A stretch of DNA of 64,000 nt from Symbiodinium natans (Eukaryota > Sar > Dinophyceae > Suessiales > Symbiodiniaceae), in contig CAJNDS010002447.1 of the NCBI GenBank assembly GCA_905221605.1, positions 281,442 through 345,441 on the forward strand. Direction: 5' to 3'. Shown piece after piece: positions 1 to 10,225 of the stretch. A program made the position numbers and the translations under genes. Within the stretch, counting starts at the first letter, position 1. Each line of letters starts with the position of its first letter. The notes under the pieces were generated by a model. It saw only the letters and a program-made list of their open reading frames with translations, made no database searches and was not told the DNA's origin.

Positions 1-197
1 GGAAGGCCCTGAAGCAGCAGATCCCCAAGCCACGGCGACAATACCAAGCACTGAGCTTTAGAACCCATGCCGCCAATGCCTGAAATCCCGAAATTCAGAA
101 ACCCTTCATGCCCGTACTGTAGCAGTCCCAAAGCAGTCAGAGAAAAAACAAAAAACTGATCCCCAAGGGCCAACGCCCGCCGACCCCCAAACCCCAC

Positions 198-245
198 CTC
201 GCCTGTCGCTTGAAGCGGCCCTTGAGCAGGATCCAGCGCTCCAGC
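198..245 (-). CDS. candidate exon, basic peptide, unknown gene
   Basis: The minus strand shows an AG|G acceptor (CTGAG|GCTGG) and a GT donor (GCGAG|GTGGGG) around 48 bases. Both junctions are phase 2, and the frame reads LERWILLKGRFKRQAR. The peptide is basic and amphipathic. No family is recognised. It fits the splice pattern of the better resolved genes to the right, but its partner exons were not found. A plus-strand reading of the same bases is also open, so the strand rests on the splice sites. Confidence 0.4.
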
Positions 246-2059
246 CTCAGCTACTTCCACGACAGCGAAGCTGCAAAATGGGTTTGGGCTGGGGTTGAAG
301 GCCGGCTTGAAGACGTGCTATTCCGTGTCACGTGCACTTTCTGGGCTTTGGGGACAGGGGGTTTAGGATTTGCGCTTTGGAGTTGAGTCGTGTTCAAGTT
401 AGCCGGAAACTACCCAGAAGATCTGCGTTATGAACCCCCAGAAAAACCTTTAACCCGCTAAAACCTCCTGAAAAGAGTGACAACCCAGCAAAGTCCTGAA
501 CCCGAAAAGGCTCCCCCCCCAACACACACACGCACACCCACACACACACCCACACACACACACCCACACACACACACACTGGGACGACCCTCGAAGAGGT
601 TAGTAGTGTTCACACATGCTCTGCAAGCTGTATTCGTTCAAGATCGGATCTTGCATTCGCGAGTGAAACTGCAGGTACGTCTGGCTGATCAGGCCAGATT
701 TCAGCACGATCCTTGACCCTCTTCGTTGGGCCACCGGTCAAGGTCGTGGGTGACCCCCCTGCTTTCTCAGTGGGGAGTCCTTTATGAGGTTGTTACCTGA
801 AACTCTTTGTAAACAGAGCGTGCACACCCACGCCCGCGCGCGCCCCCTTCCGTACAAGGGCGTAAAAGGGTAGCTTGGCAAGCAGCACTTGATGCAACCA
901 CTGAGCCTGGGGAGGAGGCGGCCGAGGAACCACTGCATGAATGTTGGTAGCAGCTGTCTGATCAGCAATAGCACGCGATGCCGGATCTGAGGCCCAAGCT
1001 GGCAAGGGCCCAGGGTTACGCTCGCTTGAAATCCGCTGAGACTCTACGCACGGATACGTTTTTTTGGTCAGCCACAGATCAATAAGGTATTCTTTACTCG
1101 ACTGAACATCGGGGACACTAAAGACTCGGAATTACGTGGACTACCTGGGGACTGCCTACAGTGCTCCAACTTGCTGGACTCTTTGGGCGGACTGGGGATC
1201 CATGGTGAAGTCAAGCAATCGTGGAGCTGATTATGTGAAGTCAAGTGAACTGTATGCAAGCATACAGAACGAATAAGAAGCTGAATCAGTTGTAAAATCA
1301 GACGTAGGATTCTTTCAGGTCCTGACAGGCGACATCAAGCAAGACGATTCATGCGTCAGATGAAACTCTTCCATCGCTTGAGAATCAAGAAAGTCAAAAG
1401 CTTCGGTTACGTCAATCGCGAAGTCAGACTTGTGAGAGCATCCTCTCACGTAAAAGGATTGCCGAACTGAGACACACACACACACACACACACACTTTAG
1501 ACTCGACTTCTGTCGAAGTGCGAGCTCCAAAATGTTTCGATGTCCGTTTTCTTGAATCTTCTTCAAGGCCATCTTCAGGGTGCAAAGCAATTGCCACCAG
1601 GATGAAAAACATGCACGGTTGCTACGACTCAGGATGTCACAAACGAGCGCAGGTACATCTTGGGACGTCTCCCTAGGCTTCCAGGCCCTCTGAACCCCTG
1701 CAAAGAAAAGCTGCAGAACTACAAAGCCCTTGGACACAGGGTTGGACACACACACACACACACACACATCCACATCTTTTGGGGGCCAGGCGAGTGCCGC
1801 TGCTCTTCAGTGAAAGCGCCGAGAGCCGATCGCCGGGCTGCGGGCGGAAGATGGCGCAGCTCGTTGAAGAGGCTCGCCTTCTCTAGGTTTTGCGCTTAAG
1901 GGCTAGAGGGTGTAAGGTAGCTTTAGGGTTTAGGTTTTAGGGCGCGGCTAGACCGTAGACCCTTAGCCTTCAACCCTGAACCCTAAGTCTTAAACCCCAT
2001 AAGTTGTAAACCTCCGGCCATAAGCCCTAAATCTAAACACCCAGTGGCTTGGGAGGGGC
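246..2059. other. non-coding DNA with CA microsatellites and a weak exon candidate
   Basis: Most of this stretch shows no convincing gene. It holds a CA-rich tract near 520-580, two short CA runs near 1,471-1,496 and 1,745-1,768, and decayed heptamer copies from about 1,910. Near 1,808-1,888 the minus strand reads EKASLFNELRHLPPAARRSA, which looks like exon sequence, but I could not fix its splice sites. Confidence 0.5.
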
Positions 2060-2121
2060 TGTGGGCAGTAGCGCCGGTCCTGGCGCTTGGTCATGCACCG
2101 CTTCTTCCGGGCCTCTCGAAC
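2060..2121 (-). CDS. candidate exon, strongly basic peptide
   Basis: After a GCCAG|GTTCG acceptor the minus strand reads VREARKKRCMTKRQDRRYC, rich in Arg and Lys. The acceptor follows the AG|G rule of the resolved genes. The donor is not settled (GA or GC sites are possible), so the left edge is approximate. No family is recognised. Confidence 0.4.
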
Positions 2122-2616
2122 CTGGCATTCCAGAACATAGGGGTTCCTTCTATACCCCTAATCGTGGAGCCCACCAAAACCCTAAAACCCTAAAACCCTA
2201 AGACCTGAACCCTAACTTTGTGAAACACCCTGGCCCAAGCAGCCTCGCTCTTCGATGGGGTCGAGGGCTTAGGCTTGAGGGACACGGAGTGCTTAAGGCT
2301 TATAATAAGGTTCAACACACAGATTGTCCAGCCCCTCATGAGACGAGTCCTAGCACAAACGGTGTGCGTGCGTAGGGTTTGGGGTTTAGGGTTTAGGCTC
2401 GCTTGCGGATGCTTGCGGATGCTTGCGTTGCTTTTCTTGGAAAGCGAAGGGAAGGATCGGACTGCTCCAAATAAGCCCTAAACCCAAATGACCCCAAACC
2501 CACCCCAAACTCCAAGCCTTCTAAGCATAGCCCTAACCCTCCTAAACCTCAAACCCGCATACCCAAAGCCTAAACCACAAAACCCTAGGCCTTAAGGTTT
2601 CTTGAAAGCGACTTAC

Positions 2617-2663
2617 GGACGGCCAGGCTCCCGCACACGGCCCGACTTGTCGGAGAACGTTTC
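2617..2663 (-). CDS. candidate exon, unknown gene
   Basis: A 47-base exon bounded by GGCAG|GAAAC and the strong donor GTCC|GTAAGT. It reads ETFSDKSGRVREPGRP. The donor is the best match to a classical GT site seen in the left part of the window. The exons at 2,060 and 198 lie on the same strand and may belong to the same gene, but phases were not proven. Confidence 0.5.
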
Positions 2664-3191
2664 CTGCCCCAGGAAGGAGAAGGGTTCTTAATTAAGGACT
2701 GTAGGGAGTTGGGGATTCAAGGTGCCAAATTCAGCTGTTGAGGGTTTTGGGGTGTAGGCATTCAGGATTAGGGTTTTGCGTTGCCACGTGCTTCTGGGTT
2801 TAGGGGGTGTTGGGCTTACGGTTTCACAGTTGACAACTTAAGTTGGTGACACCAGTTGCCTCCTGCCTTGCGGGCTGTGTGTGCTCATCTACGTGCCATG
2901 TCTATCGGTGAGTGACTCGAGACAGGGCTTTGGGGCGTTCGGGAGGATTGGCACTGTTTGGCAGGGACGGGTGGGGTTGAGGCCAGGCGAAGGTCGTGCC
3001 TGGAGGGGTATCCTAAACCCTAGACCCTAAACCCCAAGCCCCAAGCCCCCAGCCCGAAACCCAGGGCCTTCATCGTGGGGCACATCGCTCTGGGGATGAG
3101 GGCTTTTCCTTGCACTCATAGGGTTCAGGGTTTAGGGATCACAGGGTTTAGGGTTCGGGGCCCTCAGATGAACTCGAAACCCGTTTAAGCA

Positions 3192-3273
3192 CTCTAAACT
3201 AGGGTCCCTTTGAAGGTCCGGTCGTTAAGGGTGCCGTACTATATAGGGGACCCAAAAGGGACCCAACTTAGAG
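3192..3273. mobile_element. small palindromic element (MITE-like), copy 1
   Basis: The ends are inverted repeats: CTCTAAACTAGGGTCCCTTT on the left and the complement of a matching segment ending TTAGAG on the right. The middle holds GGGTGCCGTACTATAT. The element is about 82 bases and has no reading frame. The end sequence and the middle motif recur at 41,874-41,979, and related ends occur at 17,398 and 32,211. Confidence 0.6.
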
Positions 3274-3321
3274 AACGACTCATGGAGAGGGTGGAGCTCC
3301 AAACCGGCAGTTGCCTTCTTG

Positions 3322-3340
3322 GGGGGGGGGGGGGGGGGGT
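3322..3340. repeat. poly-G run
   Basis: An uninterrupted run of about 19 G in heptamer-rich DNA. Similar G runs occur at 8,280, 42,731, 50,117 and 56,669. Confidence 0.8.
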
Positions 3341-3611
3341 GGCAGGGCTTAGCTAGGCTGCAAAGCACCGGTGAAGCCTGAACCTAAGGGCCTGGAATCT
3401 GAAGCCCAAGAGCCCTAAGCCCCGTGAACACTGTGTAAAGCCTTAGAGTCCGAAACCCAAACCCTGAACCTAAGGGCTTGAAACCTAGAGCCTTCACCCT
3501 GAACTCTAAGTACTAAGACAAGAGCCCTAAAACCTCTGAGCCTAGAACCGAGCTAACCAACACCGCTGAAGCTCGAAGCGACAGACGCCCCAAAAAAAAA
3601 GAGTCCGGGGG

Positions 3612-5732
3612 ATTTCGAAGAGTCCCTGAAAATTGTTTTTTTTGGTTTTTTTGGTTTTTGTTGGGTTTTTTGGTTTTTTTGGTTCTTTTGGTTTTTTTGG
3701 TTTTTTTGATTTTCGGTACGGATTTTCCGTACGGTTTTGGTGGAGAGTCATGAAATATTGTTCTTCTTTAGTTTTTTTGTTATCCGTGGGACTGGAGAGT
3801 CTAGAAAATTGTTGTTACTTGGGTTTTTTTGGTTCTTCAACAGCGACAAAAGGCAGAGAAAGTGCACGCCCACAGTCCCCCGTTTTGGAGTCCGGGGGAC
3901 TGTGGGCGTGCACTTTTTTTGTGTTTTTTACTCTCTCGTACTTGATAACTACCGTTCAATCTTCAGGTGATGATCTCTCTCATCTTAATTATGAAATTGC
4001 CTTTTCATTATTTGTGCGAGAACATGCTATGCATGAAGTGCTACTACGGAAACAGCTTTTCAGATTAAGTGAGTATCCCAGTGTGTTAGGCTATGGCAAG
4101 ATATCCAGGTGAGTCTATACCTGGCTTAGTTCGTGAACTAGGAGGACAAGACGGAGAACTCACTTCGATGAGGCTGTTGGTCAAGTAGCAGGTCAAAAAC
4201 TCAAAGGACCAGAGACACGACCCATCAAGTGCGATCGTCGGAACGGCGTCGGTCCCCTCCCAACGACCTACCCTTGCTTCAGCTTTTCTTAGTATCGTCA
4301 GAACAACGAATCCTAAAATCGCATATTTGAACACCGGGAAATGAAGGACAGCTATTGGGACAATGGGGACACCCGCCTCACAGGCTCCGATAAGCCAGCA
4401 TTGGGCTACTCCATGTTTTGAATCTTGACAGGACAATGCTGGCTTTGTAGTTTGTATGTGTTAATGTATTTTGGCAACTTGTTCTTTCGAATGGCAAAGA
4501 ATGTTGTTTTATTGGATAAGTTGTAGTTTCGCAAGGCAAAGTATTCATCAAATGCCATGCGGAAAGTCCGCTGAAGTACTTTGTTTTTATGCATGAATGT
4601 ATATTATACAAAGCATTCGCCCTATGCGAGTTTAACTACTGCAGCACTTAGTATATAGCTGAATATTGACTAAATGAATTCAACTTAGAAGGTTGTTTTT
4701 TGTACAACTCAAGTACGCACTAGACACCTTGAGTTTCATAAAAATGAAACCAATGCTACTGAAGTACTAGTTAAAGACTACTGATGCGCGATGCCTGAAA
4801 AGAGACAGGCTTTAAAAGACACAATTCTCATAGTAAAGTAGTTGTTGCCTCACAAAGGTCATAGCACAAGTAAATTCACAAACGCAAAAAACATCCCGAA
4901 ATGCAAGCTTTTCAGGAGAAACCCTGGTGAAGTTTGGATTTGAGGGTTTTAAAGTCTCTCTAAATAAGTAAAGCAACTGTTTGAGCAAATAACTCTAGGC
5001 AACAAACCTGTTTCCAGACAAATATTGCTTCTACTAGGCAAAATATTGCTCAACCATGCAGTACTCATTACATGTTGATTCGACCAATCTAGCAGTCAGT
5101 GAATATTCAATTATAGGGTGAGTACAAGATTTATTAAATTTACACAGAATATGACATAATGCTCAGTAAATGGTACTTGACTACAGAAAACTAATTCAAT
5201 TACGTACGAATGAAATACCATTCATATACTATTCGCTTAGACAAGTACAATTTACATAGAAAAGCCTTGAAAAGCACAAATTCCTAAGAACCATACCATC
5301 CACCCAGTAAAGGCTATAGTACTGAGCATGGGGGCAGAATGCTCAAACGCTCTTTACATGCTACTTGAATATGAAACTAAATTATTCATGTACCCATTAA
5401 ATACAGTACACTTTAAGTGTACGATGCACAGAAAAGTACAATTTGCAAAGAAAAGCGTAGAAAAGCACAATTTTCTTAGAGGGAAGGGGGGCTCAGGCAG
5501 TACGGAAAAGCACAAAAGAGCCACAAACGCACAAAAACACACAAAAAGCCAAAATTAGCAAAAAGAACATGAAAGCCAAACAAATATATTTCAGGATTCT
5601 CCACAATATTCTCACGGAAAACCAAGAAACGACAATATTTCAGGACTTTCCACCAAATCTGTACGGAAAACCAAAAAACCCAACAAAAACCAAAAAAACC
5701 AAAAAAAACAATTTTCAGGGACTCTTCGAAAT
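3612..5732. mobile_element. AT-rich foldback element with long inverted arms
   Basis: The left arm starts ATTTCGAAGAGTCCCTGAAA and continues through T-rich sequence built on TTTTTTTGG, then CGGTACGGATTTTCCGTACG. The right arm, ending at 5,732, is the reverse complement of the same sequence (ends TCAGGGACTCTTCGAAAT). Between the arms, about 4,000-5,580 is clearly more AT-rich than the flanks and has almost no heptamers. No transposase is visible; the open frames over the arms are low-complexity Phe/Gly or Lys/Pro translations. This could be a non-autonomous foldback transposon or a rearranged cluster of one. Confidence 0.6.
3859..3916. repeat. perfect 23-bp hairpin
   Basis: Inverted repeat with a 12-base loop. 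The core arm is GTGCACGCCCACAGTCCCCC, followed by GTTTTGGAGTCC and then the exact complement. It lies inside the left part of the foldback element. In the extra copy to the right only the first arm survives (about 5,992-6,011). Confidence 0.85.
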
Positions 5733-5744
5733 TAGGCCATCTGC

Positions 5745-6018
5745 TGGAAGAGTCCTGAAATATTGTTTTTTTTGGTTTTTTGGTTCTTTTGGTTTTTTTG
5801 GTTTTTTTGGTTCTTTTGTTTTTTTTGGTTTTTTTGATTTTCGGTACGGATTTTCCGTACGGTTTTGGTGGAGAGTCATGAAATATTGTTCTTCTTTAGT
5901 TTTCTTGTTATCCGTGGGACTGGAGAGTCTAGAAATATTGTTGTTACTTGGGTTTTTTTGGTTCTTCAACAGCGACAAAAGGCAGAGAAAGTGCACGCCC
6001 ACAGTCCCCCGTTTTGAA
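5745..6018. mobile_element. third copy of the foldback-element arm
   Basis: Starts GGAAGAGTCCTGAAATATTG and repeats, in direct orientation and with few changes, the left-arm sequence found at about 3,612-3,886, up to the ACAGTCCCCCGTTTTG segment. It abuts the right arm after about 12 bases, so the cluster is left arm, AT-rich body, inverted arm, direct arm. Confidence 0.65.
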
Positions 6019-8049
6019 AAAAAACCAATCTGGGCGTCCGGGGTTTAGGGTTTTTGGTACCCTAAACTCGACAATGCACTGTATGCATGGTATGTAGGGT
6101 TTATGGTTGAGGCGCTACTGTGAGGAACATCTTTTCGCGTGGTGATCAATCGCCAACCTCTGAGCCCTCGTGAACGCAGCCCAGGCGCGGTAGCGGATTA
6201 CCGGCAACCACAACCACCACCAACACCACCTGAGCTACCTGGCATGAGCTCAAGAGGGCTTAGGGTGCAGGGTTTGGGCTTAGGGCTCAGGGTTCCTGAG
6301 GCCACTGGTTTGGAGGTTATAGGGCTGAGGGCCAGCTTGCTTTAGGGAACGCAAACCAAGAAACTCTTCTGTAGAGCGCTTCTTGGAATGCCTGTCAGCC
6401 AAGAGGAGGGAACCCTGAGAAGGCTTTTAATGTCAACGGCGGGGCTAATGGTGGGCTCTTTGTGTTAGCATACAAGCCATGAAGCAAACCCGAAACCCTA
6501 AACCCTAGAGCGCATGACGTAAGCCCCTGGACCCAAAACCCATAAGGTGGTCCCAGAAACCCCGGAAACCCCAAAAACCAAGCGCACACCCCGCCAATAA
6601 GGCAATGCTTCCGCGATGTTTTAAAAACATAGGGGCTGGGGGCTTGCCCCGAAAAGTTTCAAGACCAAGGGCTGCCTGACTCAGTCTTTCGGGTTTAGGG
6701 CCCAACAAAAACCCTGAAACCCAGAAGCTCTAAACCCCTCAACCCAAAAAACACCCTGAAGCCCAGAACCCCTACAACCTAAAACTCTACATAAACCTGA
6801 AAAACAACAAGCGCATGCCGTCAGCTGGCCGCCCTGCGCGCCTGAACCTCGACCGTAAACCTAGCGTGGCGGGGGAGGAGGGCGCCAGAGGATTTGGAAA
6901 GTGGGGGTTTAAAGTTTCAGGTCTGCGGCTTTTAGAGGAGTCTCCTCCAGGATTCTTGAGAAGCCAGGCCCCATGTTGCAGGTGTAGTGTGTAGCCACGC
7001 CGCAAACCCCCAAACACTCTACACCAGACCCTGATGCAGCGCAGAAGAGCTTCACCCTAAACCTTAAGTCCTGAACCCTAACCCTATAGACCTCAAGCCT
7101 AATCCTAAAACCCTAAACCCTTCCTCGCAGTGGTGGCGGACATCGGACACGATAGGAAGGTCACAGAAGTGGACGAGGATGGACCTTCCGGAGTTCTGCG
7201 CTTTCCTACCGCAGGAGTGAGGGCACCCATAAGGGAACTAGATAAGAGCTTAGGGTTTAGTGCTTTGGGGTTCGGGGTTTAGGGTTTGGGCAAGTTGGAG
7301 GTTCCCTTAAGGTAGTATTACAGGGGAGAATCAAGAGTTGAATGGGTCGTGGGATTGCCAAGCCGGGGTTCTGGCGAAGGGTCACCCAGGACAGGGCATG
7401 CTGAAGGAGTCTTGCAAGGGATTTGGGCTAGGGCCCCAATCAAAACACCAAACGAGCCTTTTCCCTTGTTCCCGTAAACCCTGAATCCCCCCCTGCCTCA
7501 ACGCGAGTCGGCTCGGGACGTTCGGGTTTTAGGGCCGAAGCCATGCTTTAGAGGGATTTGAAGCGCACAGGGTTTGAGCTTTTGGGGGGGAGAGGGGAGG
7601 TGAGGGTTTCGAGCGTGTTGGGTTCAAGCCCCCCCCCCCCCCGTCTAGACCCTAAACACCCAAGACTCCTGGCCAAGCAAACCTGCCACACTATTTGGAG
7701 TCCCTTAGCCCCGACCCCTGCAAATTCGGTTAAGAAGGTCGGGGCTTGCTCTTCGAAGTGGCTTAGAGCTTGGGGTTGAGGGTTGAAGACTCTGAACTCT
7801 GAACCGTAAACCCGAAGGTACTTGAGGCGCGCACTTCATGGTGCTGTTCATGATGCTTACCTGAGCGTGGTCGGCAGAGTGGAGGAACATTTTTGGAGTT
7901 GCGGTTCTTGGGGCCCTACGTCGGCTTTAGGACTTAGGGAAGGTCGAGGTTGAAAGCCTTGACAGCTTACAATAAAGCCCTGTTACACCCTATTTGGACA
8001 TCCTGATCAACTACGTCTAGGGTTTGGGGTTTAGGGTTCGGGGTCAAGC
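6019..8049. other. heptamer-rich non-coding DNA, one ambiguous exon
   Basis: Dense decayed TTTAGGG/CCCTAAA copies in both senses. Near 7,132-7,222 both strands look exon-like: plus reads VADIGHDRKVTEVDEDGPSG after a CTCGCAG site, minus reads SILVHFCDLPIVSDVRHHCE. I could not decide between them. Nothing else was supported. Confidence 0.4.
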
Positions 8050-8215
8050 TCATAGATTGCGGTCACGCTGCTGTTGAAAGGGCGCGAGGCGCACCACCAG
8101 CGTGACAGTGGGAAGGTCGAAAGCTTCTTGAGCCACGGTGTTACAGTGGCGACAACGTCTTCGTATGGCCTTTCTATAGGTCCCCGTATGAATGGTGTTA
8201 TGAGTAGTTGCCCCC
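8050..8215 (-). CDS. candidate C-terminal exon, unknown gene
   Basis: The minus strand reads through YRKAIRRRCRHCNTVAQEAF and ends NL plus a TGA stop at 8,050-8,052. Codon content looks real, but the acceptor is not fixed and the plus strand is also open here. It may be the last exon of a gene whose earlier exons would lie to the right, beyond the microsatellite block. Confidence 0.3.
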
Positions 8216-8257
8216 TCCCGCAAACTACGATGCGGGACCCCCTGAATCAAGCCCTTG

Positions 8258-8269
8258 TTTTTTTTTTTT

Positions 8270-8300
<31 letters not shown>

Positions 8301-8301
8301 G
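8258..8301. repeat. poly-T followed directly by poly-G
   Basis: About 22 T followed without interruption by about 22 G. Exact lengths may be affected by sequencing error. Confidence 0.8.
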
Positions 8302-8354
8302 CAGGGTTTGTGGAGGTTGTTGGGGGGCTGGGCTTGGACCCCAAGTCGGCCGGG

Positions 8355-8523
8355 CTCTCTCTCTCTCTCTGTCTCTCTGTCTCTCTGTCTCTCTGTCTCT
8401 CTGTCTCTCTGTCTCTCTGTCTCTCTGTCTCTCTGTCTCTCTGTCTCTCTGTCGCTCTGTCTCTCTGTCTCTCTGTCTCTCTGTCTCTCTGTCTCTCTGT
8501 CTCTCTGTCTCTCTGTCTCTCTG

Positions 8524-8563
<40 letters not shown>
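8355..8563. repeat. pyrimidine microsatellite, CTCT/CTGT units
   Basis: About 200 bases of an 8-base unit CTGTCTCT flanked by pure CT runs, with one C-to-G type interruption near 8,453. It creates long Leu/Ser/Val and Arg/Glu/Thr open frames on both strands that are not genes. Confidence 0.9.
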
Positions 8564-8566
<3 letters not shown>

Positions 8567-9247
8567 ACGTTGCTTCTCCTCTTCAAGAACCGAGCTTTTA
8601 GTTCTAGCGTTTGGCTTCCTGAAGCTGAATCTTGGGTGGAGGCCGGGAGGGATCATTTTTGATTCCGGACCTGGCAAATCGGAATGCGAACAAACCGTAC
8701 ATTAAAGATACCGTTCTAAACAAGATTCCCCAGACAAAACTTTCCCTAAACAAAAAGGAACCCTTTGCTCAGAAGCCCCCTTCCTTTAGGATTAGGGTTC
8801 AGGGTTTCGGCCATGGTGTCTATACCGACTAAGAGCAAACAGAAACGGAGAACACAGTATCCAGCCTTGTCCAGTCGCACGTGCCTCGCCTGGACAGCTG
8901 TCACCGAGGGTTCAGGGTTTACGGTTCATGGCGACAGGTTCCTTGTGCGAATGCATGCCTGGCCGACACCCATGCACAGCCTTTCAGGAATGCTTTCGCA
9001 AGGCTTTGCTTCGGGAAGCAGAACGTCAATCTAAGCGTGTCCTTGGCTGCTTTTCATGTTCTGACCGCTAGGGCAGTGTCTACAAACTTTCCCAGAAGGG
9101 CGTGTGGTGTTTAAGTGGCCCTTGGTCTAGGTTTCTCCAAATCATGGCTCCCCGTATCTTAGGGATGGTTAAGCTCTATTCAGCCCTATTCAACCCTATT
9201 CAGCCCGACTAAGCTCGTGAACCTTAGGGTAATCACCACTGACGGAC
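8564..9247. other. no supported gene
   Basis: Sparse heptamers and several overlapping open frames on the plus strand (about 8,765-9,114) without splice signals, start context or recognisable domains. I see nothing firm here. Confidence 0.4.
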
Positions 9248-9336
9248 CATACTTGAGAGGCTTCAGCCGAAGGAAAGCCTGCTCCTCGATCGCAGTCACG
9301 ATGCTCTTGGCCGTTCCGTATTCATTGAGCACAGGC
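9248..9336 (-). CDS. candidate exon, unknown gene
   Basis: Bounded by TTGAG|GCCTG and TATG|GTCCG. It reads PVLNEYGTAKSIVTAIEEQA and then FLRLKPLKYG. The sequence is regular and protein-like. I do not recognise the family. Neighbouring exons at 9,896 and 10,173 share the strand, and all three may belong to one gene. Confidence 0.5.
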
Positions 9337-9895
9337 CTCAAGCACCCTAGACCCTATAGACCTTAAACCCTATAACCCCTCCGGCCCTTAAGCCCTTACC
9401 AACTGGCCACGGGTTAAGTTCCGCGGACCAAACTTAACAAAGAGGTCACCTCCCCGACAAAGAATACTGCAAGCAACAAAAGAACCACCTGGGTTTACGA
9501 TAACAGTGGACCCCTGGTACAGACCCGCAAGTAGTAGAATCCCCTTGCAATACTAAGGACCACAATAACTAGACCCAATCCAAGAGTAACCTAGGAGGGT
9601 GACCTTTCTGGGATTAAATGCCAAAAAAAGGGAAACCAAAACTTAAGAAAGGGCTGGGTCCAAGTATACCTTACTTAAACAGCACACCCTAAACCCTAAA
9701 TCCCCAAACCCGGCGCAAGGTTGCGGGTTTAGGTCTTCATGTCAACTTTTCCCTCCAAATAGGCCAAAGGGACACTTCGAGTAACAATGGGCCTTCTCGG
9801 GCTTCCTACTGTAGCAACCCTTTTGGGGCTTTTGGGGTCAGGGTTTAGGGTCCCTAAACCCTGAACCCTCAAACCCCGAAACCCCTAAGCTCCAC

Positions 9896-10225
9896 CAGTG
9901 CCTGGAGACGTCCTCAGGCTCCTGCTTGGCTTTAAGCAAGCACTGGATGCTCACAAAGCCTTCCGCATCCATCTTTGCCTGAATGTCCTGGGGACCGCGG
10001 GCGTTGGTGCTCTGGGGCTTTTAGGGCCTTGAGGGTCGAGGCTTGGGGTTCAATGGCTACGGGGGCTCGTGTTTGGGGCTTGGGGTTTTGGAGGGGTCTG
10101 GGGTTCAGGGTTCCAGGTGTACAGGGCCCCGATGGGGTCTGCTGATGCCATTTTCGAGCTTCGGACGTCGTCTCTAAGCAGGTTCGCCACCAGCTTGACG
10201 AGTCGCTTGCCACCGGCAACGTGAC
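9896..10225 (-). CDS. two joined exons, possible RNA-binding or KptA/La-like fold
   Basis: Exon 10,173-10,225 follows CCAG|GTCAC and reads GHVAGGKRLVKLVANLLR. It joins exon 9,896-9,987 (CCCAG|GACATT acceptor), which reads DIQAKMDAEGFVSIQCLLKA and continues to SRHW. The join is a GA-AG intron of 185 bases, and the second exon itself starts with GA. The pattern of a Leu-rich helix, then MDxxGFVSI and LL, is reminiscent of the N-terminus of KptA/Tpt1 tRNA 2'-phosphotransferase or of a La motif. That resemblance is from memory and weak. The rest of the gene was not found. Confidence 0.4.

Noticed and set aside
3542-4112. Open frames rich in Phe/Gly or Lys/Pro over the foldback arms
   Set aside because: They come from TTTTTTTGG repeats in the arms and occur in inverted copies; no start or domain supports a gene.
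8050-8705. Long open frames on both strands across the CT/GT array
   Set aside because: They are translations of the microsatellite (Leu/Ser/Val or Arg/Glu/Thr repeats) and poly-G/poly-T, with no independent coding signal.
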